Assembly (NCBI GenBank): GCA_964536985.1
Contig: CAZIBG010000017.1
Location: 1 to 21,921 of the forward strand
Direction of reading: 5' to 3'
Length of the DNA: 21,921 bases
Source: CAZIBG01 sp964536985
GTDB lineage: Bacteria; Patescibacteriota; Saccharimonadia; Saccharimonadales; AWTP1-31
The notes beneath the pieces are model-generated. The model searched no databases. It saw nothing but the letters and a program-made list of their open reading frames with translations, and was not told where the DNA came from. The translations under genes were made by a program, and so were the position numbers. Shown piece by piece: positions 14,737 through 21,391 of the stretch. Position 1 is the first letter of the stretch, and every line of letters starts with the position of its first letter.

Positions 14737-14908
14737 CGGAACAAAAGACCGCGTACGCATCACCAAAAACGGAAAAGTCTTACGACGTCATTCAATGGCG
14801 AGTCACTTCTTGCAAAAGAAAAGTGCTGCTCGTAAGCGTGGTCTTGCCGGCCTTGAGCCAATCAAAGGCAAAGCCCAAAAGACTATTAAGAAAATGATGG
14901 GAGTCTAA
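14714..14908 (+). CDS. rpmI: Ribosomal protein bL35
   Basis: This 64-residue protein has the normal length and typical sequence MPKLKTHSGTKDRVRITKNG with a basic C-terminus. It is a 50S subunit component. It overlaps the infC 3' end by 23 bases, with its SD (AGGAG, 14700-14704) inside infC, so translation is probably coupled. The infC-rpmI-rplT order is the classical arrangement. Confidence 0.97.
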   Translation: MPKLKTHSGTKDRVRITKNGKVLRRHSMASHFLQKKSAARKRGLAGLEPIKGKAQKTIKKMMGV

Positions 14909-14910
14909 CC

Positions 14911-15255
14911 ATGCGAGTAAAAAGAGGCGTAACAAGCCACGCTCGACACCAGAAGATTCGCAAAGCAACTAAGGGAATGACCCGTGGTAACCGATCTAGC
15001 ATCAAGCGTGGTCGCCAAGCTATCACTAAAGGTCTTCAGTTTGCATACCGCGATCGCCGCAACCGCAAACGAACTTTCCGCGCACTATGGAATGCACGTA
15101 TCAACGCTGCTGCCCGCATTAACGGAACTACCTATAGCCGCCTTATCGCAGCTCTTAAGACTGCTAACATCACCATCGATCGTAAGATCATGAGCGAATT
15201 AGCTGTTAACGAACCTGCTGCATTTGAAGCAATCGTCAAAACTGCTCAAAAATAG
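14911..15255 (+). CDS. rplT: Ribosomal protein bL20
   Basis: This 114-residue, very basic 50S assembly protein starts MRVKRGVTSHARHQKIRKATKG and contains the conserved FRALWNARINAAAR segment. The gap to rpmI is two bases, and the SD (GGGAG) lies at the end of rpmI. In E. coli and Bacillus L20 represses its own operon by binding mRNA. The leader here is only about 27 bases, so any such site would have to be elsewhere. The operon ends at the palindromic terminator just downstream. Confidence 0.98.
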   Translation: MRVKRGVTSHARHQKIRKATKGMTRGNRSSIKRGRQAITKGLQFAYRDRRNRKRTFRALWNARINAAARINGTTYSRLIAALKTANITIDRKIMSELAVNEPAAFEAIVKTAQK

Positions 15256-15286
15256 TCTAAACTGTTACTCCGACTATTTTTCAACT

Positions 15287-15314
15287 AAAAAACCACTCAA
15301 TTGAGTGGTTTTTT
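15287..15314. terminator. Bidirectional terminator shared by rplT and rnpB
   Basis: A perfect 28-base palindrome: AAAAAACCACTCAA joined to TTGAGTGGTTTTTT. It has six T at the end on either strand and therefore serves both the plus-strand r-protein operon and the minus-strand RNase P RNA. Confidence 0.92.
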
Positions 15315-15321
15315 AGTGTCA

Positions 15322-15661
15322 GATTATCCGTAAGCCGGGTTCTGTTCTATCTAGTCATCTATCTAGCCCTACGATTGCTCGTAGGATCAAGCGGATACTG
15401 TGACAAGCCCCAGCGGGAAACTGTATGGGACATATCTCCTTGCAGCAGACAGGGTTTACCTACCAATGTCGTCACCGACACCGGTTGCGAGCTCTTACCT
15501 CGCTCGTTTCACCCTTACCTGGTTGCCCAGGCGGTATCGTTTCTGTGGCACTTTCCCTAAGGTTACCCTTGGTTGCCGTTAGCAACTGTCCTTCCCTATG
15601 CTGCCCGGACTTTCCTCCCCCTGTTCACTAAACGCAAACAAGCGGCGACTAGTCGATAATC
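15322..15661 (-). ncRNA. rnpB: RNase P RNA, bacterial type A-like
   Basis: This is the catalytic RNA that trims the 5' ends of pre-tRNAs. The minus strand shows the conserved CR-I block GAGGAAAGTCCGGGC, then AGGGTGAAA, GGTAAGAGCTC and the 3' ACAGAACCCGGCTTA. The ends are set by a P1 pairing of GATTATC (5' end at 15661) with GATAATC (3' end at 15322). The length of about 340 nt is usual. The TTCCCGCTGGGG-type 3' segment and the terminator complete the unit. Confidence 0.96.
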
Positions 15662-15671
15662 TAACATAAGT

Positions 15672-15680
15672 ATTATACCA
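15672..15680 (-). promoter_or_regulatory. rnpB extended -10 promoter
   Basis: TGGTATAAT on the minus strand is a perfect extended -10, ending ten bases before the mature 5' end. No clear -35 is visible. Confidence 0.7.
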
Positions 15681-15723
15681 TATTTTGACGGAATATTGGC
15701 TTCCGAAAGTAAGATCAAATCGG

Positions 15724-15729
15724 TATACT
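15724..15729 (+). promoter_or_regulatory. -10 box for tRNA-Pro
   Basis: TATACT lies 12 bases before the mature tRNA, giving a start near 15736. The -35 is not recognisable. Confidence 0.5.
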
Positions 15730-15741
15730 ATTGCCTGTTAT

Positions 15742-15817
15742 CAGGGTGTAGCTTAGTTGGTAAAGCGCTGGGCTGGGGGTCCAGAGACCGGAGGTTCAAG
15801 TCCTCTCACCCTGACCA
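15742..15817 (+). tRNA. tRNA-Pro(GGG), CCA encoded
   Basis: A full cloverleaf can be drawn: acceptor CAGGGTG/CACCCTG with the C1-G72 pair typical of bacterial tRNA-Pro; D arm GCTT/AAGC; anticodon arm CTGGG/TCCAG around loop CTGGGGG with anticodon GGG; T arm GGAGG/CCTCT with TTCAAGT; discriminator A followed by encoded CCA. It decodes CCC and CCU. Confidence 0.96.
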
Positions 15818-15832
15818 TTATAGATTCAAAAG

Positions 15833-15858
15833 AAAAACACTCCTTACGGAGTGTTTTT
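15833..15858. terminator. Bidirectional terminator (tRNA-Pro and the minus-strand RNA)
   Basis: AAAAACACTCC pairs perfectly with GGAGTGTTTTT across loop TTAC. T-tracts lie on both strands, so it can end tRNA-Pro on the plus strand and the four-way-junction RNA on the minus strand. Confidence 0.88.
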
Positions 15859-15991
15859 CAGGCGAAGATCCAACATGACAACCTGGAATGAGTTCCAGGT
15901 GGGTCTCCGCACGACCTTGCCACGGCTTGGTCAGATACTGGAATCCCGTATGATAAATATTCAGATTATCATATTGTTGGCTCTTGCCTGA
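15833..15991 (-). ncRNA. Unassigned four-way-junction RNA
   Basis: The structure occupies 15858-15991. P1 pairs the ends: TCAGGC/GCCTGA, then AAGA/TCTT and CCAACA/TGTTGG, about 16 bp with one bulge and one mismatch. Inside are three arms: TATGATAA/TTATCATA (949-956 with 966-973, within 15900-15999), a GGG.CC/GG.CCC arm holding GACC/GGTC (901-947) and ACCTGGAA/TTCCAGGT (881-888 with 893-900). Two arms abut with no unpaired base and the others are separated by one base, with five unpaired bases only between P1 and the last arm, giving a compact four-way junction. The minus strand is chosen because a promoter places the start at the first base of P1 and a terminator follows P1 directly. It lies directly after the site-2 protease gene. 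It matches no RNA class I know; a mobile element with terminal repeats is the alternative. Confidence 0.6.
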
Positions 15992-15995
15992 CATC

Positions 15996-16025
15996 AGTAT
16001 AACGCAAAATAACTATCTAAGTAAA
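15996..16025 (-). promoter_or_regulatory. Promoter for the four-way-junction RNA
   Basis: On the minus strand TTTACT (16020-16025) and TATACT (15996-16001) are 18 bases apart. The start falls at 15989-15991, the first bases of P1. The promoter overlaps the last codons of the site-2 protease gene. Confidence 0.5.
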
Positions 16026-16642
16026 AACAAATAGAGACTATTAATGACGTTATAGATTACATCTCCAAATAACGGGAAAACAATAAATAAGAATATCAGA
16101 ATGCTTGTAATGCCACCTGCCTCTATCTGGTACATAACCTTCTGCACAGGTTCTGGTGCAAAGGCGTAGAGTAATCGAGACCCGTCTAATGGTGGGAATG
16201 GGATCATATTAAACACAAACATACCGAGGTTAACAGCGACAAACGTAGTTAAGACCATGTCAGCTCCCGTCCCAACAGCAATACCACCAAGACGAATTAT
16301 CATGGCCGCTATTACTGCCAGAAGGAAGTTTGTGAGTGGACCGGCCAGACCTATGAGCGCTGCGCCAAATTCTTCATATTTAACATTCTCGGGGTTGAAC
16401 GGGACCGGCTTGGCAATAAAGAAAGGCTGTGTGCCGAGAAGAATAAGTACCATCGGGAGTAACACTGTAGTTAATACGTCGATGTGCTTTAAGGGGTTTA
16501 GTGTCAGCCTTCCAAGATCTTTGGCTGTTGTGTCGCCGAGCCAGTGTGAGGTAAATGCATGCATTGCCTCATGAACAGCCATCGAAAGAATGATAGATAC
16601 AAAAACAATGACTAATTGGCTAAGTGATAAATCTGAAAACAT
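16013..16642 (-). CDS. Site-2 protease family intramembrane metalloprotease (M50)
   Basis: This 209-residue multi-TM protein has the zinc-binding HEAMH (24-28) in the first TM helix and the third-ligand motif PPLDGSR (Asp153) in a later one, the two signatures of M50/S2P enzymes. Four to five further hydrophobic helices are visible. No PDZ domain is present, so it resembles the compact CPR/archaeal-type forms. S2P enzymes cleave membrane-embedded substrates such as anti-sigma factors or leftover signal peptides; the substrate here is unknown. The ATG follows an extended -10 (TGGTATACT) by nine bases, so the mRNA would have a 2-3-base leader and no SD. Confidence 0.92.
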   Translation of the reverse strand: MFSDLSLSQLVIVFVSIILSMAVHEAMHAFTSHWLGDTTAKDLGRLTLNPLKHIDVLTTVLLPMVLILLGTQPFFIAKPVPFNPENVKYEEFGAALIGLAGPLTNFLLAVIAAMIIRLGGIAVGTGADMVLTTFVAVNLGMFVFNMIPFPPLDGSRLLYAFAPEPVQKVMYQIEAGGITSILIFLFIVFPLFGDVIYNVINSLYLFLLR

Positions 16643-16651
16643 CGTCTTATA

Positions 16652-16660
16652 AGTATACCA
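16652..16660 (-). promoter_or_regulatory. Extended -10 promoter of the site-2 protease gene
   Basis: TGGTATACT on the minus strand, with a start predicted near 16645, almost at the ATG. Confidence 0.6.
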
Positions 16661-16681
16661 AAATTAGCAGTTAGGGATGCC

Positions 16682-16710
16682 TTGACTTTCAGGGGTAAAA
16701 CCACTACAAT
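16682..16710 (+). promoter_or_regulatory. rpmB promoter
   Basis: TTGACT (16682-16687), a 17-base spacer and TACAAT (16705-16710). The start is near 16717, which puts the upstream in-frame TTG at the very 5' end and supports the ATG at 16750. Confidence 0.8.
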
Positions 16711-16749
16711 AACACTTTGAATCTAGTAGTAATTAAAGGTAATAACGAT

Positions 16750-16941
16750 ATGCAAATATGTCAGCTCACAGGCAAAGGAAAGCAATACGGCAGCAATGTC
16801 AGCTTTTCACAGCGCCACACCAAGAAAGTTTGGAAGCCAAACCTCCAAGTTAAAACTGTCACTGTTGACGGCAAAAAAGTAAAACTACGCATCAGCACTC
16901 AAGCTATCCGTACTTTACGCAAAAAAGGACTTCTTGCTTAG
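16750..16941 (+). CDS. rpmB: Ribosomal protein bL28
   Basis: This is a 63-residue basic 50S protein with the family features CQLTGKGKQYGSNVSFSQ, RHTKKVWKPN and a C-terminal STQAIRTLRKKGLL. The ATG at 16750 is preferred over the in-frame TTG at 16717 because the promoter start is at about 16717, AAAGGT precedes the ATG, and family members begin just before the C-x-L-TGK motif. Only one cysteine is present, so this is the zinc-free type. It is transcribed alone and ends at a strong hairpin. Confidence 0.96.
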   Translation: MQICQLTGKGKQYGSNVSFSQRHTKKVWKPNLQVKTVTVDGKKVKLRISTQAIRTLRKKGLLA

Positions 16942-16958
16942 GCAGAAGTAACCAGCAA

Positions 16959-16986
16959 AAAAATCCCCGGTTTACCGGGGATTTTT
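16959..16986. terminator. Bidirectional terminator between rpmB and the MBL-fold gene
   Basis: AAAAATCCCCGG pairs perfectly with CCGGGGATTTTT, loop TTTA, with T-runs on both strands. Confidence 0.93.
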
Positions 16987-17009
16987 ATTTGGAACGATAA
17001 ACGTGTAAT

Positions 17010-17639
17010 CTACTGCTTTTCGAGTACAATCAGCTGCGCTTGGTCGATCAAGAGGTCGGCTGGCTTAACTTTAAGCTTAGCTACCCGGTCTTTAGGCTCC
17101 ATAGCGAGTTCTTTTAAGGCGTCATCGAGAGATACGGCGGGCACAGGGAATGTAAGCTTGGAGTCGTCATAATATGTCGGTACAACAATCTTAGGTTCAA
17201 TCGCTTTTATGACCTGCTGTGCACCGACAGCATCGAGCGTAAAGCCACTCCCGCCAACTGGAATAACCAATACATCTACTGTCCCGAGCGCCTCTAGCTG
17301 CGCTTCACTGAGCTTAGGATCAATATGTCCTACAACAGCTAATCGCACATCTTCGGCAACGATCTTGTACATGGTTGCGTTTAGCGTTCCCGGCTCGTCA
17401 ATATGCGCCTGAGCTGCGACACCCGTTACCGAAACGTCGCCGATTTCATACTCACCTGGCTGTGCGAGCGTAAAACAGCCTTCAATCTTACCCTTTGGTT
17501 CTTTGCCGGTAAAAACTCGAACATCGCCACTCTTAGTGACGGCCTTGCCGCCAATATCGGCCAAATTGTCATCGATCACAACTACCGTCTTCTTTGATGT
17601 TACCTTGAGACAATTTGCTCCAAAAAACTGTAATTCCAT
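17010..17639 (-). CDS. MBL-fold (UlaG-like) protein, probably lacking the canonical metal site
   Basis: This 209-residue protein resembles the COG2220-type metallo-beta-lactamase superfamily: the start MELQFFGANCLKV, the PGEYEIGDVSVTGV strand pair and the late segment VDVLVIPVGGSGFTLDAVGAQQVIKAIEPKIVVPTYY. The HxHxDH metal motif expected after the early strands is not present. Isolated histidines such as VGHIDP remain, so it may have no hydrolase activity. It follows the winged-helix gene by 22 bases with an excellent SD (GGAGG), so the two form an operon. Function unknown. Confidence 0.75.
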   Translation of the reverse strand: MELQFFGANCLKVTSKKTVVVIDDNLADIGGKAVTKSGDVRVFTGKEPKGKIEGCFTLAQPGEYEIGDVSVTGVAAQAHIDEPGTLNATMYKIVAEDVRLAVVGHIDPKLSEAQLEALGTVDVLVIPVGGSGFTLDAVGAQQVIKAIEPKIVVPTYYDDSKLTFPVPAVSLDDALKELAMEPKDRVAKLKVKPADLLIDQAQLIVLEKQ

Positions 17640-17661
17640 TATGTTCCCTCCGGTTTAGCGG

Positions 17662-18264
17662 TTAATTTTCGAAAATATTGTGCTTATCTACCAATATCTG
17701 GACCTTCGCGGAAGTGATATTGGAGATAAATCGATCCTTCACTGTATGACGATATTTGAAATCGTTCAACGTCATTACAGTATAGCGTATCTCTTTGCCC
17801 TCTTTCTTCTCAAGCTCAGATACATACTTAGATAGCTGCGTTTGATTAATGTCACCCACCAACAGGAAGTCGATGCCGCTGGTCTCGTCACGGGTAAACT
17901 GGCCGGTATATAGGGCAAGTTCTACGTTTCCAAGCACTTTCAGAGATTCAGCAGCATCGTTAGCTGGTGCAGCTTTAGCCGCAACTTTTGCACCTTTTTT
18001 GGATGGCTTAGCACCTCCAAATATCTCCGAGAGTGGTGGGTAGTACTCGTAATCTTGGTTCACTTCATAATAGAGTTTACTACCCTGGTCTTCGGAGGTG
18101 ATTATCCCAATGCTCAAAAGATTAGCCAACTCACGGCGCACAGAATTAATCTGCTCATCTATTTTGCGCGTTATCTCGCGGACAAAGAATGGACGATTGG
18201 GATTACTGTAAAAAAGATTCAGTAATTTTACTCGTGTTTTGGATCCAAACAATTGTTCAACCAT
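17662..18264 (-). CDS. Winged-helix regulator with a nucleotidyltransferase-like C-terminal domain
   Basis: This 200-residue protein has an N-terminal winged helix-turn-helix (about 5-70: LFGSKTRVKLLNLFYSNP, then INSVRRELANLLSIGII) resembling ArsR/MarR-like folds. A Lys/Ala-rich linker follows (about 85-105), then a C-terminal domain (about 110-200) with DFLLVGDINQTQL, reminiscent of a degenerate nucleotidyltransferase fold that lacks the usual GS-x-D-x-D active site. It probably binds DNA. The partner MBL-fold gene is cotranscribed downstream. The ATG is exactly seven bases from a TGGTACAAT extended -10, so the mRNA is probably leaderless. Confidence 0.75.
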   Translation of the reverse strand: MVEQLFGSKTRVKLLNLFYSNPNRPFFVREITRKIDEQINSVRRELANLLSIGIITSEDQGSKLYYEVNQDYEYYPPLSEIFGGAKPSKKGAKVAAKAAPANDAAESLKVLGNVELALYTGQFTRDETSGIDFLLVGDINQTQLSKYVSELEKKEGKEIRYTVMTLNDFKYRHTVKDRFISNITSAKVQILVDKHNIFEN

Positions 18265-18270
18265 GCACCT

Positions 18271-18279
18271 ATTGTACCA
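18271..18279 (-). promoter_or_regulatory. Extended -10 promoter of the winged-helix gene
   Basis: TGGTACAAT on the minus strand, with a possible TGAACA -35 at 17 bases. The start coincides with the A of the ATG (18264). Confidence 0.6.
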
Positions 18280-18310
18280 GGCTTTCAGATATTTGTTCAG
18301 TGACTTTGAA

Positions 18311-19183
18311 TTACCGAGTGTTCAAGAACGTTGTCAGTATGTCTACATATTTACTGGGGTCATCTATCCATTGAATACTATTATTTCGTTTGAACCAAGT
18401 TCTTTGTTTCTTGGCTAAACGGGCATCAAACATAATGTTATAAGATACTGCCTGATCCAAAGATTCGTGGCCATCCACGTAGTTTCGAAAGGACTTGTAA
18501 GCGGGTGCCTGCATAGCAGAAGGCTCCCAACCGTAAGATTTAGAAAGTCGTTTTATCTCATCAATTAACCCAGACTGAAGCATGGAGTCTACCCTAGCAG
18601 CAATCCTAGACTTTAAGATTTTGCGGTCTATGTCTAATCCGATGATTAATGTCTCTGGTTGTAAGATCTTGTCGATTGGAGCGGCCTGACCTGATTCTAG
18701 TGATCTTAATAAGTAACGCTGATTCCTGTCGTTCTGCGGCAATGGTATGCCGCGGGCCGCAAGTTCGGCCTGCAGCTCTTCTACACTTGCATCCTGGAAT
18801 TTGCTACGGATGTCCGGATTAGATGCCCTAAAATTATAGTCATAGATAACTGCATCTATATACAGTCCACTTCCACCAACCATTATTGGCAATTTGCCAC
18901 GCTTTTGTATGTCATCAATAGCCTCGTCTGCTAATTTTTTAAAATCAGCTGCGGTAAATTTTTGATCTGGCTCGACCACATCGAGAAGATGGTGCGGTAT
19001 TCCCTGGCGTTCTGGCACTGTGGGCTTGGCAGTGCCAATATCCATGCCCTTGTACACGGTACGGGAATCAGCACAGATGATTTCGCCGTTATACTTCTTA
19101 GCAATCTCAATGGCCAGGGCTGTCTTACCGCTAGCCGTTGGGCCAACAATAACGATGAGAGGCTTGGTTAATTTGGTTGCCAT
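18311..19183 (-). CDS. miaA: tRNA dimethylallyltransferase MiaA
   Basis: MiaA (290 aa) transfers a dimethylallyl group from DMAPP to N6 of A37 in tRNAs that read UNN codons. The P-loop is GPTASGKT (14-21), followed by DSRTVYKGMDIGTAKP, HHLLDVVEPDQKFTAADF and GGSGLYIDAVIYDY, all classical MiaA motifs. The length is normal to slightly short. Its ATG overlaps the end of the alkyltransferase-like gene by 16 bases, so it is the third gene of the thrS operon. The T-box at the operon start may therefore tie it to threonyl-tRNA charging. Confidence 0.97.
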   Translation of the reverse strand: MATKLTKPLIVIVGPTASGKTALAIEIAKKYNGEIICADSRTVYKGMDIGTAKPTVPERQGIPHHLLDVVEPDQKFTAADFKKLADEAIDDIQKRGKLPIMVGGSGLYIDAVIYDYNFRASNPDIRSKFQDASVEELQAELAARGIPLPQNDRNQRYLLRSLESGQAAPIDKILQPETLIIGLDIDRKILKSRIAARVDSMLQSGLIDEIKRLSKSYGWEPSAMQAPAYKSFRNYVDGHESLDQAVSYNIMFDARLAKKQRTWFKRNNSIQWIDDPSKYVDILTTFLNTR

Positions 19184-19482
19184 AAGTACTTACTCATATC
19201 TATAGTAAAATCTTCGCTGACTTCAAGGCCCTCACCCTCGAGCACTTGCTTATGACCGGCCTTACCGCCCGGATAACCACTAGCCATGCCACCCTGTTTA
19301 TTTACTACTCGTTGCCATGGTAAATCGGATGGCCCAGTATGTGCAATTTGGCCAACTTCCCATGCCGCCCACGCAGCACCGCATTCCGCAGCAACCTGAC
19401 CGTAGGTCACTACTCGTCCTTTTGGGATGGTGGCGACAAAAGCGTAAACTTTGTCCTTGAAATCAGGATCAACTCTAGACAT
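19168..19482 (-). CDS. Alkyltransferase-like protein (ATL), MGMT fold without the active cysteine
   Basis: This 104-residue protein is homologous to the C-terminal domain of O6-methylguanine-DNA methyltransferase: IPKGRVVTYGQVAAECG is the DNA-binding helix-turn-helix region. The alkyl-accepting PCHR motif is PWQR (in LPWQRVVNKQGG), with tryptophan in place of the reactive cysteine, the hallmark of ATL proteins (compare YbaZ, PWHR). Known ATLs bind O6-alkylguanine, flip it and hand it to nucleotide excision repair. The gene starts three bases after the thrS stop codon and overlaps miaA, so it belongs to the same operon. Confidence 0.9.
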   Translation of the reverse strand: MSRVDPDFKDKVYAFVATIPKGRVVTYGQVAAECGAAWAAWEVGQIAHTGPSDLPWQRVVNKQGGMASGYPGGKAGHKQVLEGEGLEVSEDFTIDMSKYLWQPN

Positions 19483-19485
19483 GGA

Positions 19486-21303
19486 CTATAGACCAAGTAA
19501 GAATTCTTTAAGGTCAGTCAACTTAACTTTTTGCTCACCATCTTGCAATCGAACACTTACTTCGTTAGCCTCTACGTCTTTGGGCCCAACAATTAATGTC
19601 ACAGGAATCTTCATGCCAGCGGCATCGCGTATTTTACGACCCAACGATTCGTTGCGATCATCAACGCTGTAGCGAACTTCGTTATACTTAACGGGCTTCA
19701 TTACAACTGCCGAATCAAGCACCTCTTTGATCTGATCAACGTAGTCACCAATGGTGTCATTAATAGTTAGGATCCTGACCTGTTCAGGTGCCAACCAGAA
19801 TGGGAACCAGCCGGCAGTATGTTCAATGTATACGCTCAGGAACCGCTCGCTTGAACCAAGTAATGCACAGTGAATCATAACCGGTCGCTGGTTCAAGCCA
19901 TCTTCTGCTACATATTCCAAGCCAAACCGCTCTGGCATCACAAAATCTAACTGCACAGTAGCAAGTTGATGCTCCCGGCCTATTGCATCAGTGGCCATAA
20001 AGTCTATCTTTGGTCCGTAGAAAGCGGCTTCACCTTCCTCTTCAAAGTAATCGAGCTTATTGGCAATGACTGCATTCTTAAGCTGGATCTGTGCGCTTTC
20101 CCATAAATCTGCATCCCCGAGATACGCATCAGTTTCGTCGCGGTAAGACAAACGAACCCGCAGCTTCATTCCTACACTACTATAGAGCTCGTCTGCCGAT
20201 CGCATCAGATCATTAATTTGCGTTTCTATCTGATCCTTACGCACAAATGCGTGACTATCATCTTGGGTTATTGACCTTACCCTGTTAAGCCCACCTAATT
20301 CACCGGTCTTTTCATCACGATATACCGTAGTGGTCTCGAGATATCGGACAGGAAGGTCACGATAACTCCTTGGCTGACTAGCATATATGCGAGTATGGTG
20401 CGGACAGTTCATCGGTTTCAACACCAGTTCATCACTGGTTTCTTGGCTCTTAACTAGGAAAAGCTCATCACCAAATTTTGCCCAGTGACCAGATGCCTCA
20501 TACAGATCTTTTTTAGTCATATGAGGTACCCAAACCTTCTGGTAACCTGTATCCAAACGAAGCTGATTAGAGAATCGTTCAAGAAGTTCCCTAACTATGG
20601 TTCCGCGTGGCGTAAACAGAGGTAATCCAGAGCCAACCATCTCGGAAATAACATAAAGATCAAGCTCTTTACCGAGCTTGCGGTGGTCACGTGCTTTAGC
20701 CTCTTCTAGTATTGCCAGATAGTTGTCGAGTTCTTCTTGTGTCTCGAATGCCACACCGTACAATCGCTGCATCTGGGGGTTGCTCTCCTTACCTCGCCAA
20801 TATGCACCTGCGATACGCATCAACTTAAAAGCACCCACCTTACCGGTGGATTCTACATGTGGTCCGCGGCAGAGGTCAGTAAAGTTTCCGTTAGTGTAGA
20901 ATGAGACATTTTCTACCTGAGTACCGCCATCTGCGATTGTGCCAAGCTCATCGGCATCAAGATCCTTGGCAACAGTAGTACCGGCGCGCTTGAGGTCGTT
21001 GAGTAGTTCCTCTTTATATGGTTGCTTTGTGCCTCTAGTCCAAGCTATGGCCTCATCTATAGGAAGTTCCGAACGATCGAAGGCCTGGTTCTGAGCGATG
21101 ATGCCGCGCATTTTCTTCTCGATCTTTCCGAAGTCAGCGTCAGATACTTTAGTGTCGCCGAGGTCTATGTCGTAATAAAAGCCATTCTCTACTACCGGTC
21201 CAACCCCGAACTTAGCCTCAGGCCAGAGCTGTTGTACGGCGCTAGCTGTAATATGTGCCAAGCTATGTCGCATTGCATGTAGTTGATCTTTTTGAGCCAT
21301 CAT
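19486..21303 (-). CDS. thrS: Threonine-tRNA ligase without the TGS domain
   Basis: ThrRS (605 aa) charges tRNA-Thr. The N2 editing domain has HSLAH (13-17) and CRGPH (145-149), the four residues that hydrolyse Ser-tRNA-Thr. The class II core has Cys300 in MNCPHH, motif 2 TVYRDEKTGELGGLNRVR, His351 in DDSHAF and His478 in MIHCALLGS; these match the three zinc ligands of E. coli in spacing (51 and about 178 residues). The C-terminal anticodon-binding domain spans about 505-605. The N-terminal TGS domain (about 60 residues in E. coli) is absent, as in several reduced lineages. GGAG precedes ATGATG; the first ATG is taken. It is the first gene of thrS-atl-miaA, controlled by the T-box upstream. 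Confidence 0.97.
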   Translation of the reverse strand: MMAQKDQLHAMRHSLAHITASAVQQLWPEAKFGVGPVVENGFYYDIDLGDTKVSDADFGKIEKKMRGIIAQNQAFDRSELPIDEAIAWTRGTKQPYKEELLNDLKRAGTTVAKDLDADELGTIADGGTQVENVSFYTNGNFTDLCRGPHVESTGKVGAFKLMRIAGAYWRGKESNPQMQRLYGVAFETQEELDNYLAILEEAKARDHRKLGKELDLYVISEMVGSGLPLFTPRGTIVRELLERFSNQLRLDTGYQKVWVPHMTKKDLYEASGHWAKFGDELFLVKSQETSDELVLKPMNCPHHTRIYASQPRSYRDLPVRYLETTTVYRDEKTGELGGLNRVRSITQDDSHAFVRKDQIETQINDLMRSADELYSSVGMKLRVRLSYRDETDAYLGDADLWESAQIQLKNAVIANKLDYFEEEGEAAFYGPKIDFMATDAIGREHQLATVQLDFVMPERFGLEYVAEDGLNQRPVMIHCALLGSSERFLSVYIEHTAGWFPFWLAPEQVRILTINDTIGDYVDQIKEVLDSAVVMKPVKYNEVRYSVDDRNESLGRKIRDAAGMKIPVTLIVGPKDVEANEVSVRLQDGEQKVKLTDLKEFLLGL

Positions 21304-21335
21304 TCTCTCCTAGTAATTAATAGTTGTTTACATAT

Positions 21336-21391
21336 AAAAAGACGCAATCATTTCAGTATCCTCGCAAAAACATACTTAAATTGATCGCGTC
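21336..21391 (-). terminator. Intrinsic terminator of the thrS leader
   Basis: Minus-strand GACGCGATCAATTT (21378-21391) pairs with AAATGATTGCGTC (21341-21353), followed by five T (21336-21340). It stands 33 bases before the thrS ATG, the position of a transcription attenuator. Confidence 0.85.

Noticed and set aside
15375..15631. Overlapping short plus-strand frames of 60-68 residues
   Set aside because: They lie entirely inside RNase P RNA on the opposite strand.
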